Assembly: GCF_964355755.1 (NCBI RefSeq)
Contig: NC_092676.1
Span: 25,092,288-25,156,287 of the forward strand
Length of the DNA stretch: 64,000 nt
Direction of reading: 5' to 3'
Source of the DNA: Antedon mediterranea
Lineage: Eukaryota > Echinodermata > Crinoidea > Comatulida > Antedonidae
Below are positions 47,201-58,600 of this stretch, in pieces. Position 1 is the stretch's first letter. Each line of letters starts with the position of its first letter. Position numbers and translations under genes: made by a program. Below the pieces are notes generated by a model. It saw only the letters and a list, made by a program, of their open reading frames with translations. It made no database searches and was not told the origin of the DNA.

Positions 47201-49979
47201 CAGGGGGACAATATATCTTTAAACTGTATGGTATAGTTTGTTCAGTCATTCAACACAATAAAAATAGGTTTCATGGGACAGTGAATTCTAGTTTTCAGAA
47301 TTGGTTTTAATATTCAGTGTTTATACTTTTATTCTCTATTCAATTTAAATACTGTACAGTGAAACTTTTCGTTTATCTTGATCAAACGTGCATGGTTTAA
47401 CGTTGCTAAAGCACAAATAACTTACCTACGAACTGGTCTGCCATCTTCTTTGACTGATGACAGCGGAATATTGACCTGTCCTATAAGGTCATCTAAAACA
47501 AGTCCTCGATTATAAATGATAATATCTACTGAACTGTTTTCTTTGTAAATATATCTGAAAAATAATTTATGAAATGTCTTTAAATTAACACAGAAAAACT
47601 AATAGGTGAGCAATTCAATAATTGTTATGTTGTAACTTGTTTATACAATTTCTTTACCATATGTATTCATGAGAATAAATCGAGATGATCTACATAAACA
47701 AAGTTATTAACAAATCCAGGACAGGATTTGAACACATGACACTGGAATCACAATAAAATGTGATGTGCCCATATATGGACATAATGATGTCATACACAAC
47801 TATATTTGGGCATACCACTATCATATTTGGGCACATCATACTTTTTTGTCATACTTTACTAGTTTGAATAGTGTAGCTACAACTACTTATTTTCTACAGT
47901 AATTTGACCCCTGACCTAAACAATGCAATATATTTAACAACATTCATCTTCATCTTTCAACATCATATTTTTATTATTAAATTTAAATAATATTTTCAAG
48001 GAAAGGAAGTTTCAGGGGCTAATATACGAATCGCATGATCTTTAGAAGATAAATTTCAATTTCAATTTCTTTTTATTTCGGAAATATCATCCATATTAAT
48101 AAACTTATTAACAGAAAAAGAAAAATCTAAAGAATGCTTCTCCATCTACAATACATTTTGGAGTTATGGAGCATATGTTTGCAAACACAAGCAACAAGGA
48201 TGTTACCACTATTCAACATACGTTGCATGAAAAGGAATGCTGTGTCTCAATTCCACCCTAAGGGGAATTATATTGGATAGTGATGTTAACTTGAGTGAAC
48301 ATAATTTGAAAGGAATTTCGAGCTAAAATTAGTCTTACCTGGAAAGGTACTGTAAAGGGATTTTCATTTAATATTGTGTTATATAATATAATGTTTTAGT
48401 TCCTGCATTTGTTTATGAAAGAGTTTAAACCACCAGGAAAGGGGAAATACTATTGTGCTTTGTATTCAAAGTTTGACAAAAAAAAGTGTGATGTGCTCAA
48501 ATAGGGTAGTGAATGTCCAAATATGGTAGTTGATATGACATCGTCAATATATGGGCACATCACATTTTTTTTTGTTATATAAAGTTTGATAGTGTAGACA
48601 TAGATTTATGCATTTGTCCCACAAGAAAATGAACATTCTCATTCAGAAGGCAGGTTATTAAAAGAAAATTAAAGTTACACATTGGATATATGATACAATT
48701 TACAAAAATTAGAAAATTGACATATAGAAACTTTATAATCATCACATTTACAGAAGAGATTTTTGTTGATCCAATAGATCGAAAATATAATATTATTAGG
48801 ATCCAATGAAATTATTTCAAGATATCACATTTATATAATTTTTTACAGATTTTTTTTGTACTTTATTAGATTGAAAATTGTAAACTTGTCTAATTTTATA
48901 TCTTGTCATTTATATACAGTACTATTGTCAGTAGTTAAAATTTAAAAATAGGAATTGATGAATATAAAAATTCTAACTTACAATATACATTCCTCGTTCC
49001 ATTGTGGAAAGAGTGTTTTGTCAACAACTGCAGTTTGGAATTTTTCCTTGCCTGAGCAAATTAGTGCATATGAACTATTGGTGTTATCCCTGCCTTTCAC
49101 AATCAAATTTCTCGCTCTGTGAACTGTGTAAAGAAAATAATATTAAACACAATACGTTTTTAAAGAGACGGTTTTAAATACCACTGAATAGGGTTTAGGT
49201 TGTGAAGGCCAAAATGAAGCGGGGATACACAATGGGTGTAATAAGTGAATTGTAATACAATAGAAATATTTCGTAATTATGCATAATTACTGTTAGTAGG
49301 AGTTTTTGGTAAAAATTGTTAACAATTAAAAACAATGAATTAACAATGGTGTAGGATAAACCTTCATACTGTAGCATGTATTTGATTTTAAAAGGACAAA
49401 ACAATGTCAAATTCTATCCAGAACAACATAAAGTAAACGGATGGATAATTTATTGTAAAAATGAAATTTGAAAACTTGTCTGATATTGATTTATCTATGA
49501 AAAGTACGTAATTATTAAAAAGTGTAATATTATTATTACCTACAGTATATTTTGATATAAATTAAAATTATAAAATTTAATATATTAAATTAGATACGAA
49601 AATTTAATATATTAAATTAGATACGAAAATTAAATGTTACCATTTATATCATCATATTATCAATTATTATTAAGGTAATATTACAATAATAATCACTAAT
49701 TTAGCAGTTTTTACAAGAGAAATTGCATAATTTATTAAAAACAAACAATCAATATCCAAATAAATTAATTTATTTCTATAAGATTTTATATATCGTAATG
49801 ATGTATGAGAGATTTTTACTTATTGTAATGCGTTGAACCCAAAAATATACTGAACTCTAGGCCTCTAGGGCCTAGCTAGGCCTATTTACAATTTTAGAAT
49901 AGAATTTAAAATGAAAAGAAAGTCATGTAAACATACCAATAATTTTGCATGATTGGAGGGCTAAGTTTGCTTCTGACAT
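41215..49979 (-). CDS. Class I Rab11 family-interacting protein (C2 domain + Rab11-binding domain)
   Basis: Eight coding exons: 49979-49937, 49123-48982, 47554-47426, 46306-46116, 45714-45611, 44709-44316, 44139-43562, 41367-41215. They join in frame to 1734 nt, 577 residues. Start chosen: MSEANLALQSCKIIVHRARN. Residues ~12-125 are a C2 domain (IVHRARNLIVKGRDNTNSSY; FPQWNEECILYIY; SWYKLEGKSAKSKKERGD-VEITIQV). The last parallels WYKL..KKERGEIEVDIQF of human class I FIPs. The middle is Ser/Pro/Lys-rich and disordered. Residues ~528-572 form the Rab11-binding coil (VLDLEEQLHQQSKCLRETQD, YLNTLLLRVIVQNPNLL; compare YID-LLVRV-E--P--L in FIPs). In animals these proteins bind Rab11-GTP and acidic phospholipids and move recycling endosomes. 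Whether it corresponds to FIP1, FIP2 or FIP5 cannot be told; a single ancestral class I gene is likely. Confidence 0.9.
41420..41804. mobile_element. MITE family A copy split by a SINE
   Basis: The left half (AGCTCTGTCTACATTATTGA..CCAAATATGGATAC) ends at 41482. The right half resumes near 41731 (GATGTCATATCACTATTTGG..AACTAGTTTGATAGTGCAGA). The ~248 bp between is a tRNA-type SINE. Intronic in the Rab11-FIP gene. Confidence 0.8.
41483..41730 (-). mobile_element. tRNA-derived SINE nested in MITE A
   Basis: The minus strand reads GGAGTGGAGTTGTGGCTTAA-TGGTTATGATGCTGC, with A box TGGCTTAATGG (41709-41720), then GGGTTCATATG as a degraded B box (41663-41673). It ends in a poly(A)-like run, the complement of TTTTTTTT at 41483. 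The same head occurs on the plus strand at 57885. Confidence 0.75.
41934..42590. mobile_element. MITE family D copy, interrupted
   Basis: TAAGGCCCATTTACACTAGG..TTGATAAGGGC on the left and TTATCGTCGACTGTTATCGT-CCTAGTGTAAATG on the right match the family D ends at 38172-38575. The middle is interrupted by the element at 42041-42546. Intronic in the Rab11-FIP gene. Confidence 0.82.
42041..42546. mobile_element. Inverted-repeat element E inserted at TA
   Basis: The left end GGGAGGTTTCGCAATCTTAC then GAATACGATAACGAAAACGG is matched by CCGTTTTCGTTATCGTATTC then GTAAGGTTGCGAAACCTCCC on the right, nearly perfect over ~47 bp. The dinucleotide TA flanks both sides (42039-42040, 42547-42548), consistent with a Tc1/mariner-type target. 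It has no intact transposase frame. Confidence 0.85.
43225..43548 (+). mobile_element. tRNA-derived SINE, full length
   Basis: The head GGCATGTGGCGCAGTGTGTT holds an A box, and GAGGTTCGAATCCAACTCTC a perfect B box (GGTTCGAATCC). The body has CATTGCTTGTATCCTTAGGC and TTACTAGCTGCATTATGGGA, and the tail ends ATATAAATCCAGGATATTATTATT. A second copy lies at 58226-58425 in reverse. It overlaps the intron just 3' of the Rab11-FIP exon ending at 43562, only about 14 bp from the splice donor. Confidence 0.8.
44205..44285. repeat. SINE fragment
   Basis: GGTTCAATCCTGACCTAGTG, CCAGGGTTGTAACTCACAAC and CCACTCCCTAAGCCTCAAAT recur at 57905-57970 and in part at 21690-21735. Intronic in the Rab11-FIP gene. 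Confidence 0.5.
45807..45941. mobile_element. Short inverted-repeat element (GGTTTTTCACA ends)
   Basis: AAGGGTTTTTCACAGTCCGG on the left, and AGGTGTGAAAAACC on the right, over ~135 bp. Internally GCGGCAACGTGCATATATCG. Intronic in the Rab11-FIP gene; one copy was seen. Confidence 0.45.
46895..47222. mobile_element. TTAA-type MITE (family B), short subfamily
   Basis: It starts TTAAAGATGTATTGTCCC and ends GGGGGACAATATATCTTTAA, with TTAA on both sides. The internal text (TTCACTTATAAAAAGACAAA, CAAAACCCATTG) is the version also found as fragments at 6360, 9975 and 33865. It is shorter (~328 bp) than the ~550-bp subfamily. Intronic in the Rab11-FIP gene. Confidence 0.82.
47755..47880. mobile_element. 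MITE family A, partial copy
   Basis: The core ATGTGATGTGCCCATATATG and TATTTGGGCATACCACTATC with the right end GTTTGAATAGTGTAGCTACA remain, in the inverse core orientation. The left end is replaced by a SINE fragment (47715-47745, GGACAGGATTTGAACACATG). Confidence 0.65.
48462..48601. mobile_element. MITE family A copy
   Basis: It runs from TATTCAAAGTTTGACAAAAA through TGTGATGTGCTCAAATAGGG to AAAGTTTGATAGTGTAGACA. The outer left end is degraded. Intronic in the Rab11-FIP gene. Confidence 0.75.
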
Positions 49980-51422
49980 CGTTTGTGTACTTCTAACAGA
50001 CTAACTAACAAAATCAAATCTTTGGTTAAAACAAAATACGACTGAACCGGATGTAGGCCTAGCACCGACGATACGATGAGTCAGACGATAACGATCAGGC
50101 GAAAAGGACGGAAATCATCCCTGTTGTGCGGTTTTGTGATCGAACTTCCAAAACGGGAAGTCTGGCCTCGGCGTGTCGCTGGGAGAGTGCCTTAAAAAAC
50201 AGTTAACTATATTCTTCTACCTTCAGAAATAAACCAAAAAATACGTCCTAAAAAGTCACATGTAGTTATGCTTTCTTTACAAAAACTATTCACTTGATTC
50301 TCATCACAGAACAGTTTAATATAGCAATACCATGAGAGGACCTTCTCTTTATAGTTAGTTTTGCTGTTTGACCTATTTTAATAATCTTCTCCATAAAAAA
50401 CAATAATATGAGATTACGCCCTCTATTTTAAGGAATGTACAACTACTTTATGGTATCATTTTGGTACTTTGATGTCTTTCCAATTGTCTATGGCGCGCCA
50501 AAATTGTTTAACACCCTAAAATCATTGGCAATGGGGAAAACCAGTTATTAAACAAATAAAAATCATCACAAAACTATTCTTTAAATAAAATCAGAATATT
50601 TAATAATTTGCACAATTATCGTTGACAAATAGCAACTTTTTTAATAAGTATTGAAATGCAGATACATAACTACAGTACAAAAATATGGCTGTTGAAGTAT
50701 ACCACATAATACAATATGCAAATGTTACTCATGAATATGCAAATTATAATTCATATTAGAACTACTATATATGGTATTATGTAGATGTTTCTAAAAGTGT
50801 ACATGCTACACAACATTGTATGAAAATTGATAGTTGCTATACCAACAATCTGTTACCATAGTAACACTAAGTCACCATAAATAACGATTATTTTAGTATG
50901 GATATATTTGCATATGGTTGAATAGGCCATAAAACTATAGAAAACAAGAACGTTATATTTTAAATCGAAAAATAAAGATTAAAAATCCAAGCAAGCACAA
51001 ACGCTTTTGAATCAATATAACATTTTTTTCTTTAAACAATAAAATGATTTTTCTACGATAAAAAGCTGAAGCTAAACTTTACACTTAACATTAAAAGCAT
51101 TTGTGAACAAAACATTTTTTTTTATCAATTTTAATATTTTTAAATAATCGAAAAATACCTACTTTTAAAATGAATTCATAACATTGTTAGTGAATAAAAT
51201 GACAAGTTGCCGTGGAAACATGTATAAATATCTAAAAATGTTCATTTCTTTTGTGAATTTAGAAAAAGATTTGATTCTGAACAAATGATTATATGAAAGA
51301 TGCAGGAAAAAAATTAGATGATCATCAGTATAATTATTTTCTAACATTGTGAATAACAATTAGCTAACAATAGTTATCAAGTTCTCATTAGAAACAAAAG
51401 ATGTGTTAACGATGTACAATAT

Positions 51423-51692
51423 AAAGCTTGGTTCCTACTTTCACGTAACACAAGGGTGTGAGTCCACTGTAAATAATTGATCAATCGCAACGCGATATTC
51501 CATCCTACAAGCTTATTCGCACTATAGACAGCGCTGTTGAACTTTATAGGAATTTTAATTTTAACAAATGATGTCATCTTCCAGTGTGTGAAATGGAACA
51601 AGTGTGAATGTAGCTGTATGGTCACTTGTGATTGGTTAATTCAATTACATGCACTACATCATTGTGTTGCGTCCCAGTGTGAACCAAGCTTA
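51423..51692. mobile_element. MITE family C, long copy
   Basis: AAAGCTTGGTTCCTACTTTC on the left and CCCAGTGTGAACCAAGCTTAA on the right form diverged ends. The inside has TGATCAATCGCAACGCGATA and TGTGATTGGTTAATTCAATT. Confidence 0.65.
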
Positions 51693-53267
51693 AGTAATCA
51701 TCAATACTTACATCAACAGAGTTGATTAATGTATTTCTGATTTCTTTTAATGCTGTTTAAATACAAATCAAATTCAAGGGCTGTTTTTCTATGCAAGCTA
51801 AAATCTGTTCATAATGTACATGCTTAATATAATAATTAGTAAGTAATGCTTAAATTTAAGAAGCGATAAAGGCGACATTTTTTGTTTTGGTAGTCAATAT
51901 AATTCTCTCAAGACCACAGCGCAAAACCAAAAAATTGCCACCTAAAACACAAATTGTCAATAAATACAGTATATGGATAAATTTGAAAATTAAAAATGCT
52001 AAAAACAAGCTGAAACTAAGAATATTCTCTGCTGAAAATATTAAAATGTAAATACAGTCATCATTAATATAACATTTCTATGATTCTTTTTACAATATTA
52101 TATATAAAAACTAATGATATAAACTTATTAAAAAGTTATCTCTCTTTTTTTTTATATAACCATTATCAATGGTCCTAAAGTGTGTAGCATTTTTAATATC
52201 AACAGTTCTAATATACATTTTTATGTGATTCTACAAAGTTTTTTTAGTCCCACACCTCTGCACTGCCAAGATTGCACAAAATCAAAAGAACTCGCTGTGG
52301 GAAACTCCCCTCCCTCCCAGAGACTACACCCTCCTGGGAAACACCCTAGGATGTACCCATCCACGTGGTCTTATCATAGGGATGTATCACGCCAAGGGAT
52401 AAAAACATCCCCAAAAAAAAAATCAAAAAGGAAAAAATCTAGGATTATCTTTAGGCTAAATAAAGGGACGTATACCCCAAGGTTTTGCGTAATACCCATG
52501 GAAATGTTCTAATTCTAATTATTTGTATTAATTAGCTAACAGCTAAAAAGTCCTAATTACTCCTTATACAACCAGTAATATTAGATAGTGTACTATAAAG
52601 CATTCATTCCCCTTTGATAAATACATATACAATGTAAAAAAACCTAAGAGCACAAATGGCTAATTTTATGCGATCAAAGCAAAACAAATTAAACAAATAA
52701 CTATTATGTAACAAAACAATACAGTGTATTCATTCAACATAATGATGTTTTTTTTTCTGTGACAGAACACGATTTCTAAAATGTCGGTCTTAACGGATTG
52801 TTAGTGTAGAAGGAAAAATTCAACTTCATAACTTAACAAATTGTGGTGAACCACCCTCTAGTTTATATGAATGTTCATTTTTAAATATAGAGAATGAAGT
52901 AAAGTTTTTAATTTTCTAAAACACTGGACTACCTTATGATTCCATATACTATACTATACAACTGTCATCCAACTAATCACAATATCTTATACAGGGAAAT
53001 GTATTACCTACTAAACTAACATTGTTAGAAATAACTTTCAAACCATTTCAAAGTTTAAGATCAATTTAGAGAAAAAATGTTATCAACTCATTTGAACATT
53101 AAGATTGAAATATGAAAACGTTGAAGATGTGTAAATTAATGATTTGGTTGTGAGATGATAATATTACCACTGTGATGTGATGTTGACGTCAATGATGTCG
53201 ATGACGCCAATAATGTTGATGACGCCAATGAGGTTGATGACACCAATGATTTTGATACCAATGATGT

Positions 53268-53716
53268 TGATTATGACATCACCACTAACAATGATGTTGA
53301 TTATGACATCACCACTAACAATGATGTTGATATGACATCACCACTAACAATGATGTTGATTATGACATCACCACTAAAAATGATGTTGATTATGACATCC
53401 CCACTAACAATGATGTTGATTATGACATCCCCACTAACAATGATGTTGATTATGACATCCCCACTAACAATGATGTTGATTATGACATCCCCACTAACAA
53501 TGATGTTGATTATGACATCCCCACTAACAATGATGTTGATTATGACATCCCCACTAACAATGATGTTGATTATGACATCCCCACTAACAATGATGTTGAT
53601 TATGACATCACCACTAACAATGATGTTGATTATGACATCCCCACTAACAATGATGTTGATTATGACATCACCACTAACAATGATGTTGATTATGACATCC
53701 CCACTAACAATGATGT
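53268..53716. repeat. 30-bp minisatellite, about 15 copies
   Basis: The unit AACAATGATGTTGATTATGA-CATCCCCACT is repeated nearly perfectly; some units have CATCACCACT. A more degenerate 15-bp-like prelude (GATGTTGATGACGCCAATAA) occupies 53180-53267. As 30 is divisible by three, the array is open and reads as MTSPLTMMLI repeats, with no other protein evidence. Confidence 0.95.
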
Positions 53717-54140
53717 TATGAAGATAAAGATGCCGAATGAATGTTTGTGATTGACCAGAATTTCAGAATGGCACTGCAAAACCAAAGAGAAATAAACAAA
53801 AGCTAAAATCTGGATAAAGAACTCATTTTCTACCACAACAAACTACTTTGGTTGGTTTGGTTGTACAAAATCATTAATTTTCTATCTTTCCAAATATTTT
53901 GTTTTCAAATATCAGATTATCCCCTTTCTTTGGAGAATTTCTTTCTAAATCGTAAACATCAAAGAGTAACCATAAAACCAGGTAGACTACAAAGCATGTT
54001 CTAACAAGAACTACATACACCATCCTATTCTCATTAATGAATATTATGTTCAGATAACAATTAACAAATGTTTATATAATTAGAGAAATGAGTGTTGTAG
54101 AGTAGAGTTGTTTTTAATCTTCAACTTTCCTAAGTTTTCT

Positions 54141-54695
54141 TAAAACCTTTCTGAAAATCTGGGGAACAGAGACTATGATAGGTTAAAATCTTTCCGAGAA
54201 TCTGGGGAACAGAGACTATGATAGGTTAAAATCTTTCCGAGAATCTGGGGAACAGAGACTATGATAGGTTAAAATCTTTCCGAGAATCTGGGGAACAGAG
54301 ACTATGATAAGTTAAAACCTTTCTAAAGAATCTGGGGAACAGAGACTATGATAGGTTAAAATCTTTCTGAGAATCTGGCGAACAGAGACTATGATAATTT
54401 AAAACCTTTCTGAGAATCTGGGGAACAGAGACTATGATAATTTAAAACCTTTCTGAGAATCTGGGGAACAGAGACTATGATAAGTTAACACATTTCTGAG
54501 AATCTGGGGGACAGAGACTATCTGATAAGTTAAAACCTTTCTGGGAGTCTGAGGGACAGGACTATGATAGGTTAAAACCTTTCTGAGAGTCTGAAAACCA
54601 GAGACTATCTGATAAGTTAAACCCTTTTTAGGAGTCTGGGGGACAGAGACTATCCTATAGGTCAAACACTATGTGAATGTCTGGGGAAAATAGGC
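54141..54695. repeat. ~43-bp minisatellite, about 12 copies
   Basis: The unit AAAATCTTTCCGAGAATCTG-GGGAACAGAGACTATGATAG-GTT is repeated. Divergence rises from the left (near-identical) to the right (GAGTCTGAGGGACAGG-type changes and indels), suggesting recent expansion at the left edge. It is non-coding. Confidence 0.9.
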
Positions 54696-55622
54696 TACCA
54701 TTTCAATAAAGCTGATATGGTTTACAATCACTTAACTATTTAACAAAACACAGACAAATGTACTTCATATTAAAAGTCAAATACACTGAACAATGTTTGT
54801 GGTAACTTCAGAACACTATACATTAAACAGAATCACCAAAACCCATTAATAAACAAAATAATAAATTATAGTAATTATTAAACTAACAATTGTTAATTAA
54901 AAATATATTGTCAATTTATATTGTAGAAGTTCTAGACAGACATGCAATGGTTTTAAAAAATTGATTGAAAAAATGTTCATATATTTCTGTAAATCATTTT
55001 TGTTTTTGTTAGATTTGAAGGAGAAATACTAATATTGAACTGTATACTGAATGTATTAAAGCTTTTTTTATCAATTGCAGTAAAAATTGTTATTCAAATT
55101 AAAGGTTAAAGGTTATGGAGTTTGAAAACAGGTTCGTATCAAATAGATACAAAACATTTGTTATATTTCAAATTTAATTTATACTAAGAAATTTTTTTCA
55201 AATAATTTGAGAAGTTGTTTTATGATAAGGAAATCTAAATCAACCATGCAGTTAGGGTTTCTTAAGTCTATTATTAGGGCTAAAAACGAAAACAGGGAGA
55301 AAGGGCCAGAAAGTTCAAACATGGAATTTATATATACATTCACAAATCAATACAACGATAAAACTAATATCATATCCTAACTACGCACCTACAACACTCA
55401 TTATCTCCTAACAAGAATCCTTAAACCAATCATAACCAACCCCTGAACAATCCTACCTTTACGATTTCCATCTATTTTTTTAAAATTTTAACAAAGCCAT
55501 TTTATTTCTGATGTAACAGAACAAACTATACGGCCGAAACTTGGATCAAATCTGAATAATTTACCCCGGTGAGTGGGGCAGAAGCGTGTCTAGACTCTTT
55601 AACGGCACGATGTTGGATGGAT

Positions 55623-58600
55623 TCAATCACCTCCCTGGTCCCCGGACTGCTGGTCTTGCTCCTGATCGTGCATGTCCTTTATCTTGTCCGCGTAATCGCT
55701 GAAGATGTCTGCAAATCGCTGCAAACCACGCTCTGGAATTGTGATCGAGGTACGGTACTGGTTTCTTGGCTAAAGAAAACAAATGGAAAACAACAATTTA
55801 AACAACTCTGATGCAGCCACTAATAAATGTAAATAAGGATCTATAACTCTAATTTGGATTTCCAATTTCTTGCTATTGGAACGATAAATCTTTCAGTTCT
55901 GATTGTCGACTTGTTTTGTAAAAAATAGTGGCACTTTAGGTTGGTGCCTGGGTTCCTACCCTGCCATTTTCACAGTACTGTGCCAATGCCACTCTGTTGT
56001 TGAATGTTAAATTATATACATAAAAAATCTTAAATCTTTATCTATCTATAAATATGTGTTTTCATTAATTTTTTCATTCATAATGGTATATTTATTAAAA
56101 TCATCTTCACAGAAAAACTGAATTGTGACAATTTTTTACATTATTAAAAGGTACTTAAAATATTAAAAATGATTTAAAAAGATAGCATAAAATAACATCA
56201 TAAATTGAGAACCACACAATACATCATATAAAAACATTAAAATAAACGAGCACAACACAACATCAAAACAAGTAAAAATCTAAATGACTGGCCAAGTGAA
56301 TTGAAAAAAAATTACCTAACAAACATAATTATATTTGATTCTTATTACTTCAACATTATATTATACAGAAGGATAAAATGTTATTATGTTATATTCGTTA
56401 CCTGTACTTCACTAACTCGCATGTAGATTCCACGATAGTTGCTGCCCATGTCAAAATAGAACGTTTTATTTTCAATTTTGAAATGTTGACTTTCTGGAAG
56501 GTCATGTTGAGACTCTGTAAGAAAAATCACAATCAATATTATACTTAAAAAAGTGGTGTCCACTTAAAGCGGTGTCCCATTAAAGGAGCGCCCCCTTAAA
56601 GGAGCGCCCCCTTAAAGGGGCGTCTCCTTAAAGGGGCGTCTCCTTAAAGGGGCGTCTCCTTAAAGGGGCATCTCCTTAAGACATATATTGTCCAACAACA
56701 ATGGTTCTACTGTTAATACATTGCAACATAATAATATTTTTATAATTATATATTTGGAGTTACTAAAAACCTTTGCTTATTAAAGATGTATTGTCCCTTT
56801 GACTAATTCCAAAAAAATTATTAAAAAAATATTTCGAAAAAAGTGGGTCATTTTGAAGTATCATAAAAAAAATTTGTTGAAAAATTTTTTTTTAACTGAA
56901 ATACAGACTTTTTTTGTTCAAAAAATAACTTTGAATTCCAGTCAAAGTTTTCGATCAAAACATATCTCATAATGCAACGCGCTTGTTTGGCTACTCTGTA
57001 TGCATAATCATAAAACTTCCTCGCAATCTGTGTGAAAACACCATCTCAACAATGACGGGTTGTAAACAATCCTAATTAACATCATGCATAATGCATACTC
57101 GTGGTTTGAAATCTTTGTTTAGTTTTATTCGCGACGATTTTCCAGATGAAATTTAATCAAATTAAATTACCTGTTAATTACGTAAAATGGTTGTTTTTTG
57201 GCTCAAATTTTCAACTTAAAGTGAATAACTTTAATATTACTTTGCTATTGCCAATTTAAATTTAGAATATTTTGACCTTCATTTTTTGTGTTTCAAGGGA
57301 CAATACATCTTTAATTTAATAATAATTAAACATTACAGCTCTAATAAAGAAAATTTTAAAAATAAACAAGCTATTGACTATAACAATAATAAAATATTGA
57401 TAAAAATAATTATGTAACATGTTGTGTTAAGGCAGCCACATAGCTAGTGGAACATTAAAATGTCTTGCTTGCTTGCCCTCATCAAAGACATATTGTTTGG
57501 AACTACATGCTTTATAGCATTATCAGTTTAATAATTTAACACTAACAGCATGAATAAATAATTAACACATCACTGTTTTTTAATTAAGTTCTTAGAACTA
57601 AGATTTAAAATTCAGAGAAAAAAAATGTTATAATGATGTACAAGACTAATAGTGTGTGGTTTGTAGATGAAGCCATTACAGTTATACTAGTTATATTCTT
57701 ATCAATTTGTAGATGTAGGCTTTTGTTGTACCAATTTTCATAATGTTCTAATAACTGCCTTTGTGTTTTATGCTCGTTTATTTCCACTCTCTAAATATGG
57801 CTTTTTCCAAATGTTTTACAAAAATACAAACGGTAGGTCACGCATTACAATTGATACCAATATTGGTTTGTACAGTGGAGTGGAGTTGTAGCTTAGTGGT
57901 TAACATGACATAGTGCCAGGGTTGTGACTCGCAACTTTTTCAACTCTACTCCCTAAGCCTAAAATGAGACTTAGTGATAATTCATCATTCGTTATAATTA
58001 GTACTTTACTTAGTGAATCAAGTTCAATCCAGTGTTAAATAAATTTAACATTTAACATTATTTGTGGTACCTACCCGTTTCTTGATCCATACCGAACTCG
58101 TCCAGTAGTTTGGTTAGTGTGTTTTTGAACTCCACCAAACCCTGTGCAGGAATTGCTATATGACTGCGAGGACCACGAATCGTCGTCTGAGAAACCTGCA
58201 AAAAAACAAAGTTCACAGTTGCCATAGAATAATAATAATAATAATTTAGTTCATTCTTATATAGCACATATAAGCAAACTCTCAATGCGCTGCACATTAT
58301 TACCCTGGTCATATTATTACCCATAATAATGCATCTAGTAATCCATGCAAAGTTGTGTCTTGCCTAAGGATACAAGCAATGCGGCGAGATTTAGATTTAG
58401 ATCTCGCGGCACACGCCCTTACAAAAAAAAAACATATTTTTGTTGCCAACAAGAAAAAGATATGTAACTGTAAATTGGAAAATGAAAATTGCATACTCGT
58501 AAAAAGCGGCCTCTGTCGTTTTCTTTGAGATCAAGGTAGTATCGTCTATTCTCCTTCATAACCATTTCGCTCTTAAGCATGCCATCTTCCGGTAAGTTGT

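Larger units (their letters stand above)
49980..55622. other. Rab11-FIP promoter side and long 3' side of Pur-alpha
   Basis: There are no coding exons. 50040-50170 is GC-richer (CGACGATACGATGAGTCAGA..GCCTCGGCGTGTCGCTGGGA) and is the likely Rab11-FIP promoter, though no TATA box is seen. TTTATT at 55501-55506 (minus-strand AATAAA, 117 nt past the Pur-alpha stop) is a candidate poly(A) signal; the real 3' UTR may be longer. Two minisatellites (53.3 and 54.1 kb) and one MITE C lie here. Confidence 0.5.

Noticed and set aside
53332-53721. 129-codon plus-strand frame of MTSPLTMMLI repeats
   Set aside because: It is the 30-bp minisatellite. The flanks give no exon or promoter evidence.
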